The notes below the pieces were generated by a model. It did no database searches. It saw only the letters and a program-made list of their open reading frames with translations, and was not told the DNA's origin. Of a DNA stretch of 11,891 nt, positions 1-5,396 are shown one piece after another. Within the stretch, counting starts at the first letter, position 1, and every line of letters starts with the position of its first letter. Made by a program: the position numbers and the translations under genes. Source of the DNA: an uncultured Clostridium sp. (GTDB lineage: Bacteria > Bacillota > Clostridia > Clostridiales > Clostridiaceae); the NCBI GenBank assembly GCA_934746785.1, contig CAKVFO010000102.1:1-11891 (forward strand), in the 5' to 3' direction.

Positions 1-40
1 AGCTTTAGCTATAGCTCTTTTTAGTTATAAGAATTAAAGT

Positions 41-273
41 GATAAAAAGCCTATTGACATATTGAAGTACACAATAGTACAAGCACTATGCTGAAATTTA
101 CGTGCAATAGAAGAAAGACCTCCTTGTGATATACTTGTGTCTCTTAACAGCCATAGAGACTTTAATAACATTGAAATTATCAAAAATATAAGGACTTTAA
201 AAACAGCTTGTCCCCCTGGCTGTTCATAGTGACCCAAATTCACATGGAGTATATATGTCAAAGGCTTTTTATC
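41..273. ncRNA. Candidate structured RNA with a 19-bp closing stem
   Basis: Seen: GATAAAAAGCC (41-51) pairs perfectly with GGCTTTTTATC (263-273), and TGACATAT (55-62) with ATATGTCA (253-260), separated only by a TAT/AA internal loop. Inside, CACTATG (84-90) pairs with CATAGTG (225-231), and AACAGCC (146-152) with GGCTGTT (218-224). On the 3' side these two helices abut without a gap. A further hairpin (111-119 with 139-145) fills the space directly before 146. Such end-to-end nesting is hard to get by chance and argues for a folded RNA of about 233 nt. Strand is not proven because stems read the same both ways; plus is assumed from the following genes. The class is not recognised. No tmRNA, RNase P or SRP signature was seen. 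The clostridial raiA RNA has a similar size and could be tested. Confidence 0.55.
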
Positions 274-374
274 CTTCTGCCAAAGTCATTTCTAAAGTTT
301 AACGACTAAAAAAAGAATTCTTAAGGTTATTGATTTATTTTTATAGGATATAGATTAATTAAAGTTTAACGAGA

Positions 375-520
375 GGGTGGTGGGTGGGAAATGTCCACTT
401 TTATCGGAGTCGGTGGCTTTCGGTAAATTTAGTGCTATCAATTTATAGAAAGGTATCGACGGAGAGAAAAGGGGACAGGTGCAGGGGTTATAATTTCTAA
501 AGTTAACACTACTAACCTGC
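375..520. repeat. RNA module 1, copy 1 (G-tract, TGTCC/GGACA, GCAGG/CCTGC)
   Basis: The module begins with GGG T GG T GGG T GGG (375-388), a near-perfect G-quadruplex pattern with one-base loops. After three bases comes TGTCC (392-396), which can pair with GGACA (473-477). Three bases later GCAGG (481-485) pairs with CCTGC (516-520), extended past a GG bulge by TTA (488-490) with TAA (513-515). The order and spacing match copy 2. Confidence 0.5.
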
Positions 521-616
521 TTTTAATTAGATTTTTCGTTAAATGTCGTGCTCGAAATGTATCGCAAAATTTAATTTAAAGCAGCTGCATAAACTTTTCT
601 TTAGTTTTCATCATTT

Positions 617-758
617 GGCGGGCGGGTGGGTTGTGTCCATCATTTCTCTAAGAAGTAGATCTAAATGCAATTTCCTCTTCTATTACAGATTTTCTTACAA
701 GTGAAATGCTCTTTGATGGACATATAGCAGGAAACATTAATTTTTCATACACCCCTGC
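617..758. repeat. RNA module 1, copy 2 (G-tract, TGTCCATCA/TGATGGACA, GCAGG/CCTGC)
   Basis: The module begins with GG C GGG C GGG T GGG (617-630), again 14 bases with one-base loops. After exactly three bases comes TGTCCATCA (634-642), perfectly complementary to TGATGGACA (714-722). GCAGG (727-731) then pairs with CCTGC (754-758). Copies 1 and 2 are 242-246 bp apart and differ widely in the unpaired parts, so the shared feature is the architecture rather than raw sequence. Confidence 0.5.
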
Positions 759-1053
759 GGGTACCTTAAAAAGGACTAGCTTAATCCTAGCAGATTCTTG
801 CCTTATAGCTGGCTCGAACCTTCTGAGAGACAGATATTAAGGTTAGAAGCTGCAGGTAATAGCCTGTCTCTTTTTCGGGTGCAGGTACCAGGTGGCCTAA
901 TATTATGTAGATGGTATATATGGTATAGCAGTATTAGGAGCAGTAGATATATAAGAGTTTATTTTTAGTACTTTTAAAAGGATATTTTTAAGACTTTAGT
1001 TACGTTAAATGAATAAATCCTCTTCTAAAAACTTTAGATGAAATGAAACTGAG

Positions 1054-1088
1054 ATACCAGGCGTTAGCCTGGTTATATATATTTTTTT
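1054..1088 (+). terminator. Hairpin plus T-run, possible terminator or RNA domain
   Basis: ACCAGGC (1056-1062) pairs with GCCTGGT (1067-1073) over a GTTA tetraloop. An AT-rich stretch and seven T (1082-1088) follow. The T-run starts several bases after the stem, so termination is plausible but not certain. A comparable hairpin stands before the second copy of module 2 (1343-1361), so it may instead be a repeated RNA domain. Confidence 0.4.
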
Positions 1089-1275
1089 GCTTGGACTAGC
1101 TTTATTGAAGGGGAGGCACGAGCCTTGAATAAAGTTTGTCTCAAGCACACCACTATGTCAATCGAACACTTGCAGGTGGACAGGGCGGAGCAAGTGAAAG
1201 AAGAGGGACTAGCTGCATAGTCTCCGCGTAGCTGATCACTATGTTGCCTGTCCCCTTCTTTCTCTTGCGGAGCAT
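1089..1275. ncRNA. RNA module 2, copy A
   Basis: Stem 1: GCTTGGAC (1089-1096) pairs with GTCtCAAGC (1138-1146, one bulged base). Its loop is structured: CTTTATT (1100-1106) with AATAAAG (1128-1134), and AGGC (1114-1117) with GCCT (1122-1125) over ACGA. Stem 2: GCAAG (1190-1194), GAAAGAAG (1196-1203) and GGGAC (1205-1209) pair with GTCCC (1250-1254), CTTCTTTC (1255-1262) and CTTGC (1264-1268), 18 pairs with one T-T mismatch (1195/1263). The stem is bracketed by GGCGGA (1184-1189) and GGAGCAT (1269-1275). An alternative pairing exists: CACTTGC (1167-1173) with GCAAGTG (1190-1196), which excludes the base of stem 2 and could make the RNA switchable. Class unknown. Confidence 0.55.
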
Positions 1276-1342
1276 TTATAGGAATCTTTAAAATATCAGG
1301 ACCAAGAAGAGGATAAGAATTTCTATAGCTATAAACGGGGGT

Positions 1343-1370
1343 ATGGGGATAGTCTCCCCATTATATTTGT
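1343..1370 (+). terminator. GC-rich hairpin before module 2 copy B
   Basis: ATGGGGA (1343-1349) pairs with TCCCCAT (1355-1361) over a TAGTC loop, followed by the T-rich 1362-1374. It may be a terminator ending copy A or a repeated RNA domain; it occupies the same place relative to copy B as the 1054-1088 hairpin does to copy A. Confidence 0.4.
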
Positions 1371-1556
1371 CTTTGGACTAGTTTTATAGGTAACGAGGAA
1401 GGAGCTACGTTGTGAAGATTGTCCAAAGCTACCTATATGTCACTTGAACACTTGCAAGGGGACTGGCGGAGTAAATGAAAGGGAGTGGACTAGCTAGTGA
1501 GTGGTAGCTTGCCTATCCCGAATAAGCCTGTCCACGCACTTTCTTTTACGGAGCAT
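1371..1556. ncRNA. RNA module 2, copy B
   Basis: Diverged tandem copy of 1089-1275, offset 281-282 bp. Stem 1: CTTTGGAC (1371-1378) pairs perfectly with GTCCAAAG (1421-1428); relative to copy A two base pairs have changed on both sides. TATAGGTA (1385-1392) in its loop is complementary to TACCTATA (1430-1437) just outside the stem, the layout of an H-type pseudoknot. Stem 2: GTAAA (1471-1475), GAAAG (1477-1481) and GTGGAC (1485-1490) pair with GTCCAC (1530-1535), CTTTC (1539-1543) and TTTAC (1545-1549), with the T-T mismatch (1476/1544) kept in place. GGCGGA (1465-1470) and GGAGCAT (1550-1556) bracket it exactly as in copy A. Covarying pairs with fixed flanks are strong evidence of selection on RNA structure. 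Confidence 0.6.
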
Positions 1557-1626
1557 ATAAAAGTATCTCTAAAGTTCAAAACATTTAATAAATCTGCAAA
1601 TAATCCTATTGAAAGGGGGAATTATC

Positions 1627-2151
1627 ATGTTTGCATTACATGAATACAAAGAAGGAGTTATTTATTCAAAGACAAGAGGAACTATTTATGCTAGATTAGA
1701 ATTTTCATTATCATCACAAGATCAAGTGGTTTATGAAGCATTGAAAGAAATTAGAAGTATGCTTAGAGATAATGAAGCATTAATAAGAATCAGCTATGTT
1801 CAGGATAAAATTGCAGATAAGAAACCACCAGCTCCAACTTCATCTACAGAAGAGGAAAAGACTTTTGATTCAAAACTTATCCTTCCAAAGTATAAATACA
1901 TCATTGACAATATGATTTTCAAGGATGAACAAATTTATGGAAAGAAGTTTGATGGTGAAAACAGAGAATACAGAATCCTTTGGAAAGATAAAGATGGGAA
2001 AGAATACTTTGTACCACTAGAAGGCTTTGATAAGTTTGAGGCAAAGAATCCTAATGGAGCATTCAGTTACAACAGTGAAACTAAAGAATTAATGTTCTCA
2101 GCTATAGCTGCCAATGATGCAGAATACATCTTAAGGAGGTATAAGTATTGA
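1627..2151 (+). CDS. Unrecognised 174-aa protein, possibly phage structural
   Basis: The ATG at 1627 is preferred because AAAGGGGGA lies 6 bases upstream; an in-frame TTG at 1609 would put that ribosome site inside the gene. The protein has an N-terminal part of mixed strands and helix (about 1-63), a Pro/Thr/Ser/Glu-rich linker (PPAPTSSTEEE, 67-77), and a C-terminal half rich in Lys, Asp and aromatics (FKDEQIYGKKF, EYRILWKDKDGKEYFVPL). No signal peptide, membrane segment or catalytic motif is visible. The next gene starts inside its stop codon with a ribosome site in this gene's last codons, so the two are translationally coupled and probably act together. Placement ahead of an endolysin suggests a phage tail, baseplate or neck component, but no family is recognised. 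Confidence 0.75.
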   Translation: MFALHEYKEGVIYSKTRGTIYARLEFSLSSQDQVVYEALKEIRSMLRDNEALIRISYVQDKIADKKPPAPTSSTEEEKTFDSKLILPKYKYIIDNMIFKDEQIYGKKFDGENREYRILWKDKDGKEYFVPLEGFDKFEAKNPNGAFSYNSETKELMFSAIAANDAEYILRRYKY

Positions 2152-2831
2152 GTAAAATAGCAGAAACTTTAGAAGAGCTACAGAGAGACATACTTCAGGG
2201 AGATTTGAAAGATAATCCTTATCTTCAGGGGAATACAGTGCCTCTTCTTGATAAGGAGTTAAAAACAAAAGCTAAAAAGATAATACCTGCTATAAATGAA
2301 TTACTTAAGACTATAAATACTTTTTCTGATGGTATAAGTACTTTTATGGATGAAGTTAAGGGGGAAGTTAACGGGCTTAAAGATGAGATAGGGGAGATGA
2401 GGAAGAGCGTTACTAAACTTTCTAATTCAGATGATGAACTTAAGAAAAGATATGATGAGTGTATAAAAAAGGCTGCTGAAATAGAACTTGATGTGCAGAT
2501 TATTAAAAATGAATATATGAATAGAAAAGTAAAAATTGAGGGAGATATTATGGAGTTAAAGAATAGGGTTAAGTTAAAGAAAGGTGAGTCTGCTGTTATT
2601 GGAAGTGTGGAGGAGCTTTATGATCCAGGAAGTCAGATTAAGATTTATGCTTATGAAGAGAATAGTAAGAAGTATAAGTTAATTGATTTTGAGTTTAAGA
2701 CTGAGACTTGGGGGAATAGTGCGTATACTTTTAATGTTACTCCTATAGAGTTGCAGATTGATGGAGAAGGGGATGATGTTACATTGGTTAATAGGAGTAG
2801 TTGGGAGTTAATTGTTTTTACCTATAGATAA
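2148..2831 (+). CDS. Coiled-coil protein, possibly phage tail or baseplate
   Basis: The gene begins with TTG at 2148, overlapping the upstream TGA by four bases; AAGGAGGT (2133-2140) seven bases before makes this start convincing. The 227-aa product is almost entirely helical and highly charged from about 35 to 145, with hydrophobic spacing typical of a coiled coil. It then switches to a strand-rich C-terminal domain (about 146-227, with GSQIKIYAYEE, KYKLIDFEFK, YTFNVTPIEL and WELIVFTYR). A coiled-coil stalk with a small beta head resembles phage fibre or baseplate accessory proteins, but this is inferred from shape and context only. No signal peptide or transmembrane helix. The paired upstream gene is the likely partner. 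Confidence 0.75.
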   Translation: MSKIAETLEELQRDILQGDLKDNPYLQGNTVPLLDKELKTKAKKIIPAINELLKTINTFSDGISTFMDEVKGEVNGLKDEIGEMRKSVTKLSNSDDELKKRYDECIKKAAEIELDVQIIKNEYMNRKVKIEGDIMELKNRVKLKKGESAVIGSVEELYDPGSQIKIYAYEENSKKYKLIDFEFKTETWGNSAYTFNVTPIELQIDGEGDDVTLVNRSSWELIVFTYR

Positions 2832-2922
2832 ATGTGATAAACTAGCGGTTATATAAATTGTGAAGAGTGAAATTTTTATTAAATAACTTTCTCAATTTTA
2901 AACGATAATATGGTGATATAAA

Positions 2923-2966
2923 TGTAAAAAGGTAAAATGTAAATATTTTAATTTTACCTTTTTACA
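2923..2966. promoter_or_regulatory. Perfect 16-bp inverted repeat
   Basis: TGTAAAAAGGTAAAAT (2923-2938) is exactly complementary to ATTTTACCTTTTTACA (2951-2966) across a 12-base loop. It lies in the 371-bp gap 2832-3202, which holds no gene. It could be a bidirectional terminator after the upstream pair or an operator for the XRE regulator at 3203, since the TTTTACA/TGTAAAA sequence recurs nearer that gene. Confidence 0.5.
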
Positions 2967-3115
2967 ATAGAATAAATACTATGAAAGCAAGAATATATAG
3001 AATGAAACAATATTGAATTATATGGTTTAAATGCATAAATGTATTGAGCGAAAGATTAAGGATGAGATGTTTATACTATAGTTAGAAAAAATAATGGATG
3101 TAAATAAAAAGAAAA

Positions 3116-3131
3116 TTTTACAAATGTAAAA
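3116..3131. promoter_or_regulatory. Palindrome, candidate operator of the 3203 regulator
   Basis: TTTTACA (3116-3122) and TGTAAAA (3125-3131) form perfect arms around AA. It is 72 bp before the regulator start and shares its half-site with the 2923-2966 repeat; further TTACA boxes occur at 3144-3155. Self-regulation by the XRE protein is the simplest reading, unproven. Confidence 0.4.
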
Positions 3132-3142
3132 AGTAAAAAATT

Positions 3143-3171
3143 CTTACAATTTACAAATATTGATATACAAT
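3143..3171 (+). promoter_or_regulatory. Weak promoter candidate for the 3203 gene
   Basis: CTTACA (3143-3148) and TACAAT (3166-3171) are 17 bp apart and resemble sigma-A -35 and -10 boxes. They overlap TTACA repeats, so repressor binding here would block transcription. In such AT-rich DNA chance matches are common. Confidence 0.3.
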
Positions 3172-3202
3172 ACAATTAACAACATGAGGGGATGTATATA
3201 GA

Positions 3203-3925
3203 ATGATTGATATTAAAAGTAAACTAAAAGAATATGAAATTACATTATCTGATTTTGCAAGGAAACTTGAAATATCTAGACCAACTCTTGATGCATATAT
3301 TAGTACTTATGAAAAAGGTAATAAGATAGCTAAAGAGAAATATCAGACTATATTTGATTCGTTGTTTTCAAGAGATATAAGTTGTAAAGAAGACTTTATA
3401 AAGGTGCTTGAATATAGTGAAGAGTTAATAGATAAAGATAGAATATTAGGAACTGAAGAATTAGATGTAAAAAAGACTGATATTTTGGATTCAGTTATTG
3501 CAGAGATGAAAAATGATATGAAAAGTAGTGATTGCGATGAGGATATTTATATATTTATAAATATGATTATTAGAAGTTATAAAAAAGAATGTACTTTTAA
3601 AAAGTTAGCAGAATATTTTATGATTTTAAACGGAAGAAAATCTTTGGAAGCAATTCAGGAAAAAGATAAGGTATATTTATCAAATTATTATAAGCTTTTT
3701 TATAAAGATAAGAAAAATTTATTAAAATTAGATGATTTATATTTAAATAAATTTTTAAAACGAGTTAAAGAATTAGAAGATAGTCAAAGAAGATATCAAG
3801 AATTAATTGAAAAGGAACTTGTTAAGAAGGTTCAGGAAAAAATTAAAGAAAAAATCAACTTAGGTATTGATATGAAAGATCTAGATATTTATGAATTAAT
3901 AGGAGAAATTAATTTAAAAAAGTAA
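3203..3925 (+). CDS. XRE-type helix-turn-helix regulator, 240 aa
   Basis: A DNA-binding helix-turn-helix occupies about residues 1-55: the stretch SDFARKLEISRPTLDAYIS (16-34) has the XRE pattern with the recognition helix near 25-33. The remaining 185 residues are helical and charged, with no enzymatic motif, and end in Lys/Glu-rich helices (EKELVKKVQEKIKEKI) likely used for oligomerisation or partner binding. GAGGGG at 3186-3191 serves ATG 3203; the ATG at 3192 hits a stop at once. Palindromes upstream suggest autoregulation. It heads a very AT-rich group of genes and probably controls them or a phage function. This length is greater than a simple cro or cI-like phage regulator without a peptidase domain, so the C-terminal part may sense something; what is unknown. 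Confidence 0.7.
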   Translation: MIDIKSKLKEYEITLSDFARKLEISRPTLDAYISTYEKGNKIAKEKYQTIFDSLFSRDISCKEDFIKVLEYSEELIDKDRILGTEELDVKKTDILDSVIAEMKNDMKSSDCDEDIYIFINMIIRSYKKECTFKKLAEYFMILNGRKSLEAIQEKDKVYLSNYYKLFYKDKKNLLKLDDLYLNKFLKRVKELEDSQRRYQELIEKELVKKVQEKIKEKINLGIDMKDLDIYELIGEINLKK

Positions 3926-3967
3926 ATTTAAAAATATAAAAACTAATCTAAATATTTGTTTGGATAG

Positions 3968-4005
3968 ATACCTTGATATTAGAAAAAGGGTATTAGAGTT
4001 TTTTT
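3968..4005 (+). terminator. Possible terminator after the XRE gene
   Basis: ATACCTT (3968-3974) pairs with AAGGgTAT (3986-3993, one bulged G), followed by TAGAG and seven T (3999-4005). The stem is short and AT-rich. Confidence 0.4.
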
Positions 4006-4042
4006 GACATAGATATTATATAAAGTTAGAGGAGGTGAAACT

Positions 4043-4291
4043 ATGAATCAAAATAAGAAAGTTACTGGTAAGAGAATTGGAAAATTAGCTTCAGAGATTT
4101 TACGTAACGATAATTCATCAGCAACTCAAAAAAGTTTAGCAGCGTCTGCTTTATCACAAATAAGTTCTAGTAAACAGACAGGTAAAGCTATGGAAGAGAA
4201 AGCATCTAAAGTTCTTAAAAGTGATAAGTATAATAATACAACAAAAAGTTTAGCAGCTTCAATATTAAGTCAAGCAAATAAAAAAAGATAA
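4043..4291 (+). CDS. Small two-repeat protein (AASxLSQ motif), 82 aa
   Basis: The start ATG follows a strong GGAGGTG site. The protein is built of two copies of a 26-residue unit, residues 14-39 and 52-77, identical at 14 of 26 positions and each ending KSLAASxLSQ. Part of the coding DNA is also identical (AAAAAGTTTAGCAGC in both copies), so the gene arose by internal duplication or has been kept alike by recombination. It is basic, without cysteine, signal peptide or membrane segment. Single-unit proteins with a similar AASxLSQ ending are, as I recall, widespread hypothetical proteins of bacterial mobile elements, with no established function. Likely a small helical bundle that binds nucleic acid or another protein. 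A 9-bp hairpin overlaps its stop codon. Confidence 0.75.
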   Translation: MNQNKKVTGKRIGKLASEILRNDNSSATQKSLAASALSQISSSKQTGKAMEEKASKVLKSDKYNNTTKSLAASILSQANKKR

Positions 4292-4308
4292 GAAAATAAT
4301 CTTATCTT
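4285..4308 (+). terminator. Hairpin at the end of the 82-aa gene
   Basis: AAGATAAGA (4285-4293) pairs perfectly with TCTTATCTT (4300-4308) and includes the stop codon. The following sequence (AATAACTTT) is only weakly T-rich, so it may terminate poorly or mainly protect the mRNA 3' end. Confidence 0.35.
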
Positions 4309-4337
4309 AATAACTTTAGTAAAATTCTATAATTTTT

Positions 4338-4355
4338 CAGGTGTTGGCGCACCTG
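4338..4355. other. GC-rich orphan hairpin in an AT-rich gap
   Basis: CAGGTG (4338-4343) pairs with CACCTG (4350-4355) over TTGGCG. It stands alone in the gene-free gap 4292-4497 and has no T-run on either strand, so it is not an ordinary terminator. It could be a protein binding site or a recombination scar. Confidence 0.35.
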
Positions 4356-4409
4356 CATATAAAACTTTCTCATTACTTCAAAAATAGTTTATCATAAAAG
4401 ATAAAAAAA

Positions 4410-4432
4410 ATAAAGTTTTATTTTAACTTTAT
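4410..4432. promoter_or_regulatory. Inverted repeat upstream of the three-gene operon
   Basis: ATAAAGTT (4410-4417) and AACTTTAT (4425-4432) form perfect 8-bp arms around 7 bases, 66 bp before the ATG at 4498. Position suits an operator for the operon, but AT-rich repeats like this also arise by chance. No clear -35/-10 pair was found. Confidence 0.3.
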
Positions 4433-4497
4433 AGAGTTTTACTTCTAAGTTAACTAAATTATTTTTAAAGATTATAGTAGAAAGGAAGTAAAAAATT

Positions 4498-4911
4498 ATG
4501 GAAAGAAAATTAGTAGATTTTAATTATTGTAAATTAGCATATGATGCATTTAATCATGAGAAAGGAACCAGAAAAAGAAATGATATAGCTATAAAGGAGT
4601 TTGATGATAATTCTAAAGTAGCAACAATTTATTTTGATGACAAGGAATTTTATGCTGAATTTCCATACGATAGTATGCTAATTAATGAGATGTCTTCAAA
4701 AACGTGGACAATTGATACAAAAGATGGTAGTTTTGTGAAGTCAGGAGCAGACAAATTGAATTTAAATTCTATTATCTATAGATATACGGGAAGTGGATAT
4801 AAGCTAAAAGAAAAAATATATGAAGAAATAGATGAGAAGAGTAAAAGTTTAAAGCGTAAAGAATTTATAAAAAAATATCCTGATGCAAATTCAAAAGAAC
4901 CTTTGAATTAA
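4498..4911 (+). CDS. Unrecognised 137-aa protein, first gene of the operon
   Basis: GAAAGGAAG lies eight bases before the ATG. The protein is hydrophilic, with a strand-rich central part (KVATIYFDDKEFYAEFP, about 40-56) and a helical, Lys/Glu-rich C-terminus (about 102-125). It has one Cys near the start, no signal peptide, membrane helix or evident catalytic motif. It is followed after 26 bases by the zinc-ribbon gene and, overlapping that, the helical-linker gene, so the three are probably co-transcribed. Whether it belongs functionally to the pair is uncertain; no family was recognised. Confidence 0.7.
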   Translation: MERKLVDFNYCKLAYDAFNHEKGTRKRNDIAIKEFDDNSKVATIYFDDKEFYAEFPYDSMLINEMSSKTWTIDTKDGSFVKSGADKLNLNSIIYRYTGSGYKLKEKIYEEIDEKSKSLKRKEFIKKYPDANSKEPLN

Positions 4912-4937
4912 GAATAAGTTGAGCAAGGAGAATTTTT

Positions 4938-5396
4938 ATGAGTGATATTATTACTAGAGAAATAGAAATACCATCAGATGTAGATGGTTTTGTTTTGCTT
5001 CAATGTCCTAAATGTGGAGAATTCTTTAAGTTAATACCAAGTGAAATGGAAGCAGAAGATGTTATTTCTATATATTGTCCTTTTTGTGGATTAGTAAGCG
5101 AAGATTATTATACCGATGATGTCATTACTTTAGCAAATAAAATTGCTAAAAATATAGGAACTGATTTAATTAATGATTTCTTAAAAGATTTAGAGACGTC
5201 ATTTAAGAATGGTCCGATTACTTTTAAAAGTAATACTAAGATAGAAAAGGAAACAGAGACTCCCATAGTTTCAGGAATTGAAGCTATGGTAGTGCAGAAA
5301 TATAAGTGTTGTAAAAGAGAGGCAAAAATACATCCAATTGTGAAGATTAGTGGAAGTTTTTGTCCGTATTGCGGAGTGAGATATGATGAATATTAA
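4938..5396 (+). CDS. Double zinc-ribbon protein, 152 aa
   Basis: AGGAG precedes the ATG. The N-terminal module has C23-P-K-C26 and C47-P-F-C50, a four-cysteine ribbon that should bind one zinc ion. The C-terminal module has adjacent C124-C125 and C142-P-Y-C145, a second probable zinc site. Between them lies a helical region (about 60-90). The opening words IPSDxDGF-xxxCPxC-xxFK resemble a group of bacterial hypothetical zinc-ribbon proteins I have seen but cannot name. A role as adaptor or sensor binding nucleic acid or protein is plausible; no enzymatic residues are seen. Its last 14 bases overlap the next gene, implying coupled translation and probably a complex with that product. Confidence 0.75.
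   Translation: MSDIITREIEIPSDVDGFVLLQCPKCGEFFKLIPSEMEAEDVISIYCPFCGLVSEDYYTDDVITLANKIAKNIGTDLINDFLKDLETSFKNGPITFKSNTKIEKETETPIVSGIEAMVVQKYKCCKREAKIHPIVKISGSFCPYCGVRYDEY

Larger units (their letters stand above)
361..876. ncRNA. Candidate structured RNA with tandem G-tract modules
   Basis: This gene-free stretch contains two copies of one architecture (375-520 and 617-758, listed separately) followed by a hairpin in which AGAGACAG (826-833) pairs with CTGTCTCT (864-871), extended inside by TATT (835-838) with AATA (858-861). A run of five T follows at 871-875, so this hairpin may be the 3' terminator of the RNA. All reading frames are short and broken and base composition is unlike the nearby genes. 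No promoter could be placed with confidence. It may be a separate transcript or part of a longer RNA reaching to about 1560. Family unknown. Confidence 0.5.

Noticed and set aside
7..16. Palindrome AGCTATAGCT, seen again in spacer 6
   Set aside because: A 10-base AT-rich palindrome shared by chance; the flanks do not match.
34..261. Minus-strand 75-aa reading frame
   Set aside because: It starts with TTG, has no family signature, and coincides with the paired strands of the 41-273 RNA fold, which explains the open frame better.
1..1626. tmRNA, RNase P, SRP RNA, group I or group II intron
   Set aside because: No diagnostic sequence was found (for example no tmRNA tag and TYC arm, and no intron-encoded protein).
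4004..4024. Promoter for the 82-aa gene (TTGACA at 4004)
   Set aside because: The -35 box is perfect, but no -10 box lies at 16-18 bp; TATAAA at 4019 is only 9 bp away.
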